From Anaerolineaceae bacterium UBA6133 (GTDB taxonomy: Bacteria; Chloroflexota; Anaerolineae; Anaerolineales; Anaerolineaceae), in NCBI GenBank assembly GCA_002435825.1, contig DIVL01000074.1, forward strand, positions 13,463 through 67,018: a stretch of 53,556 nt of DNA, given 5' to 3'. This document shows, piece by piece, positions 9,118 to 16,643 of this stretch. The position numbers and the translations under genes are program-made. The notes beneath the pieces were generated by a model, which saw only the letters and a program-made list of their open reading frames with translations, was not told the DNA's origin and ran no database searches. How positions within the stretch are numbered: the first letter of the stretch is position 1; each line of letters starts with the position of its first letter.

Positions 9118-9365
9118 AATTAATAATTGACAAGCAAGACGGAAAATTCATTACAAAAATTGTCCAACCAGACGGAACAACTATCCCCTTCAATTACATT
9201 GCATTTTTGAAAGAATTGTATGCAACGAAGGGATTATTTGAAACTGAATACCCTGAAGAAATCGATGAAAATGAAAGAAAGGTAATGAACGATTTATTCA
9301 GAAGGATACGTGAATCGTTCTCTGATAATGACAATCCATTAGAAGAGGAAGAAGTGGTTTTCTAG
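9114..9365 (+). CDS. Small acidic protein coupled to the PHP-ATPase
   Basis: This 83-aa protein is of unknown function. Its ATG overlaps the stop of the PHP-ATPase (ATGA at 9114-9117), so translation is very likely coupled and the two products are probably made together. The N-terminal half is a short beta-rich segment (KLIIDKQDGKFITKIVQ), the middle is helical, and the tail is strongly acidic (EEEEVV). It could be a regulatory subunit, adaptor or inhibitor of the ATPase. The sequence gives no catalytic motif. Confidence 0.65.
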   Translation: MKLIIDKQDGKFITKIVQPDGTTIPFNYIAFLKELYATKGLFETEYPEEIDENERKVMNDLFRRIRESFSDNDNPLEEEEVVF

Positions 9366-9467
9366 CCCGACCTTTATCACTATTGACGAAAGTCTCCATA
9401 TCTACTAAGCTCATTCATTATGCTTGGTTGAGTGGATCGTTTGATTTACCTCGAAAAGAGCTTGCTA

Positions 9468-9959
9468 ATGGCTTTACTTGCTGAAGAACTTGTAGAAGAA
9501 TGGTTGAATAGAAACGGATTCTTTACTATTCGTGGAATCAAAGTTGGCGTTCATGAAATTGACCTACTGGCTGTCGGTTTCGAAGATGGTGAAACTATAT
9601 GCCGCCACATTGAAGTGCAGGCTTCTCTAAGACCCGTTGGTTACATCAGTGGGATTCCCATAAAGAAATCAAGTTTTGCGGTAATGTCGCAGGGCGTGGA
9701 AGAATGGGTTAATAAAAAGTTTCGGCTTGCGGTAAAAGAACGACTTCGAAATGAACTTTATCCCGGAAACTGGAAATTTGAATTAGTTGTTCATCAAGTA
9801 AGGCATGAAGATGAATTAAAATTAATCGAAGAGCATGGTATTTTGATTCATCGCTTGGATGATATTGTTTTAGAATTATCATCATCGAAATCCATCTTTA
9901 AAGGCGCTTCAGGGTCCGATTTGCTTGAATTGATTTTGTTGGGAAAAACTAAGTCATAA
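9468..9959 (+). CDS. PD-(D/E)XK-like nuclease-fold protein
   Basis: This protein has 163 aa from the ATG at 9468, which has GAAAAGAG seven bases upstream. A GTG at 9432 would add 12 residues and cannot be excluded. The N-terminal half resembles the Mrr/YraN nuclease core: a helix with EELVEEWL, a GFFTIRG turn, then E30-I-D32-L-L and a following strand with H-I-E49-V-Q51. The expected final Lys of E-x-K is Gln here, a variant seen in some members of this fold, so activity is uncertain. It follows the PHP-ATPase pair by about 100 bases on the same strand and is similarly A+T-rich. A defence-related role is inferred from position only. Confidence 0.6.
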   Translation: MALLAEELVEEWLNRNGFFTIRGIKVGVHEIDLLAVGFEDGETICRHIEVQASLRPVGYISGIPIKKSSFAVMSQGVEEWVNKKFRLAVKERLRNELYPGNWKFELVVHQVRHEDELKLIEEHGILIHRLDDIVLELSSSKSIFKGASGSDLLELILLGKTKS

Positions 9960-10323
9960 AGCCGTTCCGTAAAACTAACTTTTATCAGTCCAGCCTCCCG
10001 ATACCGATCCATTAGGCTGCCTGCACAGGCTGGGCGAGCAAAAAAACGGCAGTATCGTAGGCTGGATTGCGCATCTCAATCCGGAATAGCCTTTGCATGT
10101 AGGTATGGATGGGTGAATTTAGGTAAAAAGAAAAGAGTTTATAGGGGATACCCCGTAGGGTCGATGGCCTGCCTCGACCTCCCGAGCGATGATTGTTTTA
10201 AGGTTCACAAGCCATGCCAGATTGAAAGGGGTAATCGGGTAAATAATTTATGTCGTAGGGAACGGCCTTGCGCCGTTCCGGAAATCGGGGAAATGGTTAA
10301 AGCTGTCTCCCCGGCATTACGAT
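9960..10323. repeat. Repeat-bearing gap after the defence island
   Basis: A CGTAGGCTGGATTG...CAATCCGG palindrome of the CGTAGGCCGG family lies at 10056-10086. Other GTAGGG-type phrases follow near 10150 and 10255. A 73-codon open frame at 10113-10334 is made of these repeats and is not considered a gene. Confidence 0.55.
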
Positions 10324-10351
10324 TTGCAAAATAGAACAAATGTGCTATAAT
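10324..10351 (+). promoter_or_regulatory. Sigma70-like promoter with no ORF downstream
   Basis: A -35 of TTGCAA (10324-10329) is followed after 16 bases by a perfect -10 TATAAT (10346-10351). No plausible ORF begins in the next 500 bases; instead the two structured blocks at 10387-10574 follow. The -35 overlaps a TTTGCAAA, the same hexamer that is repeated in the first block. Confidence 0.55.
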
Positions 10352-10357
10352 ATATCC

Positions 10358-10580
10358 GCTATACAGTACTATGCAGCTTAAAAAAAGTCATTTGCACTCA
10401 AACTGCAGCCTTGCACTATCAAAAAACCTTGCAATTATTGCAATTATTGCAAATGACACCACTATTACCAGCAACGTAGTGCCCCGCACATTAACAAAAT
10501 AGCCAGTTTTTCCACTCAAACAGCCATTCTGCACTATCAAAAAACAATGGAAATAACGGAAAAAGTGGAAAAACCTCAGG
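10358..10580 (+). ncRNA. Candidate structured RNA: two blocks with covarying arms
   Basis: Downstream of the promoter lie block A (10387-10457) and block B (10506-10574). Both share ACTCAAAC and an identical TGCACTATCAAAAAAC. Block A is closed by GTCATTTGCA/TGCAAATGAC and block B by GTTTTTCCAC/GTGGAAAAAC. Both pairings are perfect over 10 bp but have different sequence. In each block the 3' side holds three hexamers spaced nine bases apart: TTGCAA at 10429, 10438 and 10447; TGGAAA, CGGAAA and TGGAAA at 10548, 10557 and 10566. Each is complementary to that block's own 5' arm. The first hexamer starts 42 bases into both blocks. An RNA is inferred from the covariation and promoter; a DNA element is equally possible. 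The strand and ends are guesses. Confidence 0.4.
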
Positions 10581-10620
10581 ATAGCTCATAGCTCATAGCT
10601 CATAGCTGATAGATGATACC
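10580..10620. repeat. Tandem ATAGCTC repeat
   Basis: Successive copies of ATAGCTC/ATAGCTG (10-11 bases apart) run through this stretch. The same family, in longer form, lies at 35543-35636 just upstream of the S23/IVP gene. It follows block B directly. Confidence 0.75.
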
Positions 10621-10850
10621 TCGATCGTGCCGGTCTTGCGAAGCACCCCGACGCCGGAGGCGTTTGTGGGCCGGCCGCGCACGTGATGTGACCGAAGGTC
10701 TCCAATCATCACAATCCAAAGGCAGATCGCCGCGCAAAAGAGGCTCGCGATGACGGATTGACGGCAGGTGATAGGTGATGACTTTTCAAAACTATGGATA
10801 TTGGACAGATAGGTTTGCACTTTTCGGGTAAAATATAGGTTCATGTAAAT
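10621..10850. repeat. REP mosaic upstream of secG
   Basis: GACCGAAGGTCTCC (10690-10703) belongs to the GGAGACCTTCGGTC family seen near 20265 and 22272. Positions 10724-10756 carry an inverted copy of the 36-bp repeat found at 1-36. No gene is seen. Confidence 0.65.
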
Positions 10851-10878
10851 TTGACGTAAACGACGGATTAGTTATAAT
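10851..10878 (+). promoter_or_regulatory. secG promoter
   Basis: TTGACG (10851-10856), 16 bases, then TATAAT (10873-10878): a near-consensus housekeeping promoter 31 bases before the secG start. Confidence 0.7.
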
Positions 10879-10908
10879 CAACACTTGATCCGCAGGAGGC
10901 TGAAGGTT

Positions 10909-11124
10909 ATGGTTCTAAATTATGCAATTATTATCGTTTCAATCGCTTTGATTGCCAGTGTGCTGCTGCAAAGCAAGGGCGTTGGCCTGGGCGGTTTGGC
11001 TGGCGGCGACACTGGCGGTGTCTACTCTCAGCGTCGCGGCATTGAAAAAGTGATGTACTACATCACCATCGCCCTCAGTGTGGTTTTTTTGATGCTCGCC
11101 CTCATCAGTGTGCTTATCTCCTGA
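10909..11124 (+). CDS. secG: Preprotein translocase subunit SecG
   Basis: This 71-aa protein has the SecG layout: a first membrane helix (LNYAIIIVSIALIASVLLQ), a Gly-rich QSKGVGLGGLAGGD loop, then a second helix (YITIALSVVFLMLALISVL). SecG joins SecYE and assists SecA-driven protein export. The ATG at 10909 is preferred to an ATA/ATG reading from 10885 because AGGAGG at 10894-10899 lies nine bases upstream. Length and loop are typical. It is a single-gene unit with its own promoter and a hairpin terminator downstream. Confidence 0.92.
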   Translation: MVLNYAIIIVSIALIASVLLQSKGVGLGGLAGGDTGGVYSQRRGIEKVMYYITIALSVVFLMLALISVLIS

Positions 11125-11165
11125 TAGCGTCACAGCCGCCGCTATCACAATTGATCATGGAGGAT

Positions 11166-11203
11166 AAAGACAACTCGCCAAAGTCGGGGGTTGTCTTTCT
11201 ATT
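11166..11203 (+). terminator. Rho-independent terminator after secG
   Basis: AAAGACAAC (11166-11174) pairs with GTTGTCTTT (11190-11198), followed by T-rich CTATTTA. It lies between secG and the next start. Confidence 0.7.
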
Positions 11204-11209
11204 TACCAT

Positions 11210-12895
11210 ATGAGACGCTTTCGTTGGCAACTTCTGATCGTCCTGCTTACCGGTCTGGTGGTCGGCTTGATTTTAATCTTTCAACGCACATCTTCATCAC
11301 CGGTGGTGGAAAGCACCCCCAACCCCGTTAGTGGCGGCAGCTTCACCGAAGCGCTTGTGGGCGACATTATGCGCCTCAATCCCGCTTTCGATCGCTTCAA
11401 TCAGCCGGACCGGGACATTGACCGGCTCATTTTCAGCAGCCTGGTCAAGTTTGATTCGCGCGGATTACCCGTGGGGGATCTGGCAGCAGACTGGGATGTT
11501 TCTTCGGATGGAACCCGCTATGTGATCAACCTGCGGGAAAACGCCGTCTGGCATGACGGCACCCCCCTCACCAGTCAGGATGTGCTTTATACGGTTTCTT
11601 TATTGCAAAGCGACAGCAACCTGGTGGCTGAGGACCTGCGCACCTTTTGGCAGCTTGTGCATGTGGAGGCTTTTTCTGACCTGAGCCTGGAGTTTTCTTT
11701 ACCAAACAGCTTCGCGCCATTCCTCGACTATCTTACCTTTCAGATCCTGCCATCTCATTTACTGGGTAACCTCAGTCTAAATGAACTGGTTGACCATCCC
11801 TTCAATCTCGCGCCAATTGGCTCCGGACCTTACCGATTCAGGGAGTTTCATCTTGCAGATGGCAAAATTGACGGCGTCAGCCTTGGCTCCTTCGAATACT
11901 ACTATTTGGGACGCCCTTTCATTGATGAGATCAATTTCAAGCTTTTCCCTGATGCGCATGCGGCACTTCAAGCATACTTGAGCGATGAAGTTGACGCGGT
12001 AGCCAGGATCGATCATGCCGATCTCGAGACAGCGCTGAATCAGCCCGGGCTGGACATTCACTCCAGCCGGCTTCCCCGCCTGACGATGGTTTTCTTGAAT
12101 ACCCAGAACCTTACACAGCCCCTGCTGCAATCCGCTGACTTTCGGAAAGCATTGATGGCTGCTACAAACCGCCAGGCAATTATCGATGAAGTCTTTACCA
12201 GCCAGGCTGTGCCGGCGCTCGGACCCATCATGCCCGGAAATTGGGCATTTTATGACGGGCTGGAACCCTATCGCTACGATGTTGACCTTGCGCGGCAATT
12301 GCTGGCGGGGGCAGGCTATAGCTGGTCCGAGGCGGGACAGTTGATGACTCCCGGGGGTGCTCAGGCGAGCCTGACTCTCCTGGTGCAGGATGACCAAATC
12401 CACAACCAGATGGCAACCATCCTGGCAGAAAATTGGGCTTCCATCGGGATTGAGGTCGTGCTGGATGTCAGACCCTACGCCGAATTGATGACCAGTCTCG
12501 AAAGCCGTGCCTATGAAGCAGCACTGGTGGATATTGACCTCAGCAATAGCCCGGATCCGGACCCCTATCCGTTTTGGGCGGAATCGCAAGCCGAGGCTGG
12601 GCAGAATTACTCGCAATGGCGCAATACCACTGCCAGCGAATACCTCGAACAAGCCCGCACCCAACCCGACATAGCACTGCGGGTGCGCCTTTACCGCAAT
12701 TTCCAGATCCTATTTGCTGAAGATATGCCTTCCCTGCCTTTGTTCTACACCGTATTTAACTACGGGATGAAAAACGCTATCAAGAACGTTTCGATTGGTC
12801 CCGTTTACGATCCTGCTGATCGTTTCAACGCGGTGAACACCTGGTACATTCTCTCAGATACGACGCCTTCCCAGACGATCACTCCCACGGAGTAG
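11210..12895 (+). CDS. ABC-type peptide/solute-binding protein (SBP family 5)
   Basis: This 561-aa protein of the oligopeptide/nickel-binding (DppA/OppA) class starts with an N-terminal hydrophobic helix (LLIVLLTGLVVGLILIF) and no lipobox Cys. It is therefore either a membrane-anchored or a cleaved exported protein. Family landmarks include LNPAFDRFNQPDRDIDRLIFSSLVKF, DWDVSSDGTRYVINLRENAVWHDG (the SBP-5 signature region) and LVDHPFNLAPIGSGPYRF. No permease or ATPase genes of an Opp/Dpp system are nearby, so it may serve a transporter encoded elsewhere or be a sensor. The ATG follows the secG terminator closely and no good ribosome site is visible. Two short genes follow in tight spacing. Confidence 0.85.
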   Translation: MRRFRWQLLIVLLTGLVVGLILIFQRTSSSPVVESTPNPVSGGSFTEALVGDIMRLNPAFDRFNQPDRDIDRLIFSSLVKFDSRGLPVGDLAADWDVSSDGTRYVINLRENAVWHDGTPLTSQDVLYTVSLLQSDSNLVAEDLRTFWQLVHVEAFSDLSLEFSLPNSFAPFLDYLTFQILPSHLLGNLSLNELVDHPFNLAPIGSGPYRFREFHLADGKIDGVSLGSFEYYYLGRPFIDEINFKLFPDAHAALQAYLSDEVDAVARIDHADLETALNQPGLDIHSSRLPRLTMVFLNTQNLTQPLLQSADFRKALMAATNRQAIIDEVFTSQAVPALGPIMPGNWAFYDGLEPYRYDVDLARQLLAGAGYSWSEAGQLMTPGGAQASLTLLVQDDQIHNQMATILAENWASIGIEVVLDVRPYAELMTSLESRAYEAALVDIDLSNSPDPDPYPFWAESQAEAGQNYSQWRNTTASEYLEQARTQPDIALRVRLYRNFQILFAEDMPSLPLFYTVFNYGMKNAIKNVSIGPVYDPADRFNAVNTWYILSDTTPSQTITPTE

Positions 12896-12899
12896 CGCG

Positions 12900-13397
12900 A
12901 TGACACCCTGCGGAAAAACAGACCTGATCGGCGAATACGGGGTCAAGAAATCGGACCTGCGCATCAAGCTGCTCGGTGCACTCGATGAAGCCAGCGCCTC
13001 ACTCAGCCTGGCAAAAGCCTTTTGCTCAGCTGGAAATAAGAAATTCCTCGAAGCCTGTCAGAAAGACCTTTCTCACATGATGGGATTGCTGGCTGCTCTG
13101 CCAAAGACTTCTTTTGGCGACCTGGAAGGCGTTTTTGCGTTACAACTTGAAGACCTGGAAGCCACCATCGAGACCATTGAAGCTACGATCACTTACCCCA
13201 ATGAATTCATCCAACCCGGTCATTCCCCTGCCACAGGCGCGCTCGATCTCGCGCGCGCGGTTGTCCGCAGGGCGGAACGTGAGCTGGTAGCTGGCTTTGA
13301 GGTACTTCACATCCCGGATGAGAGCATGCTTCAGTATCTCAACCGCCTTTCCACCCTTTGCTACCTGCTGATATTGGCTGAAACTCCTTTGGGATAA
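12900..13397 (+). CDS. PduO-type ATP:cob(I)alamin adenosyltransferase-like
   Basis: This 165-aa protein has the family's opening TDLIGEYGVKKSDLRIKLLGALDEASASLSLAK and the diagnostic later segment IQPGHSPATGALDLARAVVRRAERELV (the RRAER helix). These enzymes transfer adenosine from ATP to cob(I)alamin to make coenzyme B12. The N-terminus is a little short compared with the usual G-D-x-G-x-T-D-L start, here CGKTDL. It begins five bases after the preceding gene's stop with GGAG upstream, and ends one base before the DUF554 gene, so the three form an operon. Cobamide use in this organism would fit but cannot be shown here. Confidence 0.8.
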   Translation: MTPCGKTDLIGEYGVKKSDLRIKLLGALDEASASLSLAKAFCSAGNKKFLEACQKDLSHMMGLLAALPKTSFGDLEGVFALQLEDLEATIETIEATITYPNEFIQPGHSPATGALDLARAVVRRAERELVAGFEVLHIPDESMLQYLNRLSTLCYLLILAETPLG

Positions 13398-13398
13398 C

Positions 13399-14121
13399 AT
13401 GATCGGAACCATCATCAATTTTGCCGCAATCATCGTCGGTGGGCTGATCGGTCTGCTCGCTGGCAATCGCATTCCCCTCAAGGTGCGCCAAACCATGACT
13501 TCCGCGCTTGGTCTCTTCACGCTGGCATACGGCGTGCGCATCTTTGCCCAAACGCAAAATATGTTGGTCCCTCTAAGCAGTATCGTACTGGGAGTGATCG
13601 CCGGAGAAGCTCTCAGAATTGAAGACCTGCTCAATGGTTTGGGTGAACGCATCCAGCAAAAGGTTGAACACGGAGCTGATGCCGGCTCCCCAAACGCGCA
13701 GCGATTCATCAGCGGCTTCGTGACCGCTTCGCTGCTTTTTGGCATTGGACCAATGGCAATCCTGGGTTCCATCCAGGACGGTCTCGTTGGAGATTACCAG
13801 ATGCTGGCGATCAAATCCCTGCTCGACGGGATTACTTCGATCGCTTTTGCCTCGACCTTTGGGGTAGGGGTGCTTTTTTCAGCCCCGGTTGTGCTGATCT
13901 ACCAGGGCGCAATCTCCCTTTTGGCTGGAACCATTGGGAAAGGTTTCGACCAAAGTGTGATTCTTGAAATGACATCAGTTGGGGGTGTAATCCTGGTTGG
14001 GATTTCCATCAGCAACTTGCTTGAGATCAAAAAGATTCGCATCGGCAGCTTTTTGCCTGCCCTGTTCTTCGTGGTGCTGATTGTTCTGCTATTAAACACT
14101 CTTGGTATTGCCTGGTCCTGA
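13399..14121 (+). CDS. DUF554 integral membrane protein (YdfK/YqgA-like)
   Basis: This 240-aa protein has about seven hydrophobic helices. The start IIVGGLIGLLAGNRIPLKVRQTMTSALGLFTLAYGV and the stretch LVPLSSIVLGVIAGEALRIEDLL are characteristic of DUF554, as is SLLFGIGPMAILGSIQDGL. The biochemical role of the family is not known; membrane transport has been suggested. It follows the adenosyltransferase gene with one base between stop and start. Confidence 0.88.
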   Translation: MIGTIINFAAIIVGGLIGLLAGNRIPLKVRQTMTSALGLFTLAYGVRIFAQTQNMLVPLSSIVLGVIAGEALRIEDLLNGLGERIQQKVEHGADAGSPNAQRFISGFVTASLLFGIGPMAILGSIQDGLVGDYQMLAIKSLLDGITSIAFASTFGVGVLFSAPVVLIYQGAISLLAGTIGKGFDQSVILEMTSVGGVILVGISISNLLEIKKIRIGSFLPALFFVVLIVLLLNTLGIAWS

Positions 14122-14149
14122 AAAAAAACGCAGTTCAATGAGAACTGCG
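14121..14149 (-). terminator. Terminator for the DsbA-like gene
   Basis: CGCAGTTC (14129-14136) and GAACTGCG (14142-14149) pair around AATGA. Read on the minus strand the hairpin is followed by eight Ts (14121-14128), so it ends the DsbA-like transcript. It may also slow the opposing transcript. Confidence 0.85.
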
Positions 14150-14169
14150 CTTGCTAAAACCCATGGTAT

Positions 14170-14850
14170 TTAATTTCCCGCAGCAGCCAAAGCAGCTTCA
14201 ACTGTTTCAACTAAAGTGGTCGAATAGACGATGGTTCCGTTGACATCAAACATTGGCGTGCCAGTCACTCCCAAAGCTCGGGCGTTGGCTGTGTCGGAAC
14301 GGATATTTGCCAGTTGCGCATCGGTGTCCAGGCACTGGTTAAACTCTGTCATGTTTAACTCAAGCTGTTTGGCATAGGATTTGATGCTGCTGTCCGCAAA
14401 AGCACCAGCGAAGGTGGAATTTTCGAAGAGAAGTTTCTGCATCTCAAAGAATCGGTTCTGATCTCCCGCGCAGTAGGCCGCTTCAGCAGCCTTGATCGTT
14501 TCATCCTCGTTGAATTGAAAGACACTGTAAGTAAAGTAGACCTTACCGGTGTCCACATAGTCTTTGACAAATTGCTCCTCATTTTCCAAGGCAAAAGTGC
14601 GGCAATGACTGCAGCCAAAATTGGAAAACTCCACTACTTTTACCGGCGCATTGGGATCGCCAACAGATTGCCCAGCCTGGTTTGCGTAGCCTTCGACCTT
14701 GCTGGTGTTGAGCAGCCTGGGCAGGAAGTAGATCAACAAAATTGCTGCCACGAGCACTAAAGCCCCAATCACCAACGCGGTCGTGCGTCTGCGTGCTTCC
14801 ATTTCTCGCTGTGCTCTCAGTAATTCCCGTTGTGTAATTTTCTGTGTCAT
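14170..14850 (-). CDS. DsbA-family thiol-disulfide oxidoreductase
   Basis: This 226-aa protein is anchored by one N-terminal membrane helix (TTALVIGALVLVAAILLIYFLP), with a thioredoxin-like domain outside. The domain opens with the GDPNAPVKVVEFSNFGCSHC box, giving the active site C-S-H-C, and the cis-Pro loop is VTGTPMFDVNG. Such proteins form or shuffle disulfides in exported proteins. Two further cysteines (AYCAGD and QCLD) are spaced as in related membrane-tethered members. AGGAG lies seven bases before the ATG. No VKOR/DsbB partner is encoded nearby. It is transcribed alone with its own terminator. Confidence 0.88.
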   Translation of the reverse strand: MTQKITQRELLRAQREMEARRRTTALVIGALVLVAAILLIYFLPRLLNTSKVEGYANQAGQSVGDPNAPVKVVEFSNFGCSHCRTFALENEEQFVKDYVDTGKVYFTYSVFQFNEDETIKAAEAAYCAGDQNRFFEMQKLLFENSTFAGAFADSSIKSYAKQLELNMTEFNQCLDTDAQLANIRSDTANARALGVTGTPMFDVNGTIVYSTTLVETVEAALAAAGN

Positions 14851-14924
14851 ATTAGCTCCTGAATAGGTTTGCTTGATTTTGCCACAAACGCCTGCTTCCG
14901 TCCAGCAAACTTTAAAGGTAAGGT

Positions 14925-15767
14925 TTATAGTTTGAGCGACATCACCAGGATATCGCGATCCTCGCGTTCAAAACCCAGGGAATGATAGAGCGACAATGAT
15001 CGGATATTGCTGGCCTGGGTATTTACCGAAAAGGTAGTTACCCCGATCGACGAGAAAGTCTCCAGCATGTCCTCCACCAGGCGATGTCCCACGCCTTTGC
15101 CCTGCCAGCGGGGATCGACTGCCAGGCGCGCAAGATGGGCTGAGTCGAAGGCGCTCGTGCTCATCTGGTAGCCAACGACTTCTCCCTCCTGGAGAGCAAC
15201 GCTGTGCCAGGCACTGCGGTGGTAGGTTTTTAGCAAACTCGCGCGATGTAACCGCCAGGCGGGTTCAAACGCCGCTACATCAATAGCTTCCACCGCAGCC
15301 ATGTCGCGATTGGTCATTTCCCGGATGATAAGCCCTGGATCCGCCGTGCTGCTTTTTATCTCTGAGCAATTGAAGTGAAGCGTAACGATCTTATCGGCTG
15401 GTAGAAAACCTTCTCCTTCGAGCAATCTCTGCAACCAGTCGTAGGGCGCCAGGGAGAACAGACTCTGCGCTCCTATTTCTTGTAAGGCAGTCTTTGCCTG
15501 GGATAGCAAGGCATCGAAGTACCGCGCGTGTTCCCCGTCCCGTTCAGCATGGAAAAACCGCAGCCAGGCAGTGCCTGAACTTTCGGGCGTGGCAGCCATC
15601 AGCGCTTTGATGTGCTGTTCTTCTATGGCAGCGAAACAGCCAGCCTCGATAAATCTTTCATCGGGCGAAAACCAGTCAAGATTATTGAATGAGAGATTGG
15701 TTGCATTCAAAAACCTCACCAGGTTTGAGGAAGGTAGATCGGAACAAGCCCGGATTTCGAACGGCAT
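14925..15767 (-). CDS. GNAT-family N-acetyltransferase
   Basis: This 280-aa protein has two GNAT-like halves. The C-terminal one carries the acetyl-CoA binding signature LARLAVDPRWQGKGVGHRLVEDML (Q/R-x-x-G-x-G/A) followed by TQASNIRSLSLYHSLGF, the usual N-acetyltransferase B-motif. The first half is more degenerate. The substrate is unknown. It starts five bases after the parB stop, so it is the last gene of the PfkB-ParA-ParB-GNAT run on the minus strand. A role linked to chromosome segregation is not implied by the fold. Confidence 0.85.
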   Translation of the reverse strand: MPFEIRACSDLPSSNLVRFLNATNLSFNNLDWFSPDERFIEAGCFAAIEEQHIKALMAATPESSGTAWLRFFHAERDGEHARYFDALLSQAKTALQEIGAQSLFSLAPYDWLQRLLEGEGFLPADKIVTLHFNCSEIKSSTADPGLIIREMTNRDMAAVEAIDVAAFEPAWRLHRASLLKTYHRSAWHSVALQEGEVVGYQMSTSAFDSAHLARLAVDPRWQGKGVGHRLVEDMLETFSSIGVTTFSVNTQASNIRSLSLYHSLGFEREDRDILVMSLKL

Positions 15768-15772
15768 TTTGA

Positions 15773-16642
15773 TCAGTCATTGATCCCAAGGCTATCGAGG
15801 ATGGCGTTCAGCTCCTCGTCAGAATAGAAGCTGATCGAGATCGTGCCACCCCGTTTGCCTTTTGAGAGCATCACTTTGGTGTGGAAAAACTGGCGCAAAC
15901 GGTTTTCCAAGTCTTCCTCTTCTGCGGACCGCGCACTCAGCTTCCTGCTGCTTGGTGACTTGCCGCTCAGCTTGCTGACGAGCAGTTCTGTTTGGCGTAC
16001 ATTCAAACCCAGGCTCAGGATGCTGTCCAGAGCGGCTTCCATGGCGCGAACGGTCGGCAGTGCCAGCAGACTGCGCGCGTGACCTTCCGAGATCTCGCCA
16101 CTTTGCAAGGTTTGCTGCACTGTGACCGGCAGGTTAAGCAGGCGCAAGGTGTTGGTCACTGTCACGCGGCTCTTGCCTACCCTGTGAGCAATATCCTCAT
16201 GGGTCAGAGAAAACTGATCTGCCAGGCTTTGGTAGGCTCTTGCACGCTCGATCGGGTTCAGATCTTCCCGCTGTACGTTTTCAATAATCGCAAACTCGAG
16301 TTGTTCCTGCTGTGAGGCGGTGCGGACAATAGCCGGCACATCTTTCAGACCTGCCAGCTTTGCAGCCCGCAGACGGCGTTCACCCGCGATCAAGGCATAG
16401 CGGTCCAAGCCTTCGGCAGCGATTACGATTAAAGGCTGGATGATGCCGTGCTGTTTAATGGAGGCTGCCAGATCTTCCAGTTGTTCTTCTTCGAACATCT
16501 TGCGGGGTTGTTGAGGATTGGGGCTGATGCTGTTAATAGGCAAAAGCCGCACCTGTTCGCTTGCCCCATCTGGAGCAGGGCTGCTTTGCCAGGTCGGAAT
16601 TAACGACTCGAGTCCTTTACCAAGTCCACTGCGCTGTGCCAT
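15773..16642 (-). CDS. parB: Chromosome partitioning protein ParB
   Basis: This 289-aa protein starts at the ATG at 16642 (MAQRSGLGKGLESLIP, the typical ParA-stimulating N-terminus), with AGGAG just upstream inside the parA end. The ParB/CTPase domain shows INSISPNPQQPRK and GERRLRAAKLAG (GERR at 87-90). The helix-turn-helix follows (LTHEDIAHRVGKSRVTVTNTLRLL), then a C-terminal dimerisation segment. ParB binds parS sites and, as a CTP-dependent clamp, spreads to load SMC and activate ParA. The gene begins one base after the parA stop. I noticed no consensus parS (TGTTTCACGTGAAACA) in the window, though it was not searched by machine. Confidence 0.95.
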   Translation of the reverse strand: MAQRSGLGKGLESLIPTWQSSPAPDGASEQVRLLPINSISPNPQQPRKMFEEEQLEDLAASIKQHGIIQPLIVIAAEGLDRYALIAGERRLRAAKLAGLKDVPAIVRTASQQEQLEFAIIENVQREDLNPIERARAYQSLADQFSLTHEDIAHRVGKSRVTVTNTLRLLNLPVTVQQTLQSGEISEGHARSLLALPTVRAMEAALDSILSLGLNVRQTELLVSKLSGKSPSSRKLSARSAEEEDLENRLRQFFHTKVMLSKGKRGGTISISFYSDEELNAILDSLGIND

Positions 16643-16643
16643 C

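Noticed and set aside
10113..10334. 73-codon open frame before the promoter at 10324
   Set aside because: It is composed of dispersed intergenic repeats, has no good start context and resembles no protein.
10387..10574. Possible CRISPR array or retron msr/msd
   Set aside because: Only two blocks are present, the variable parts are paired arms instead of free spacers, and there is no cas gene or reverse transcriptase nearby.
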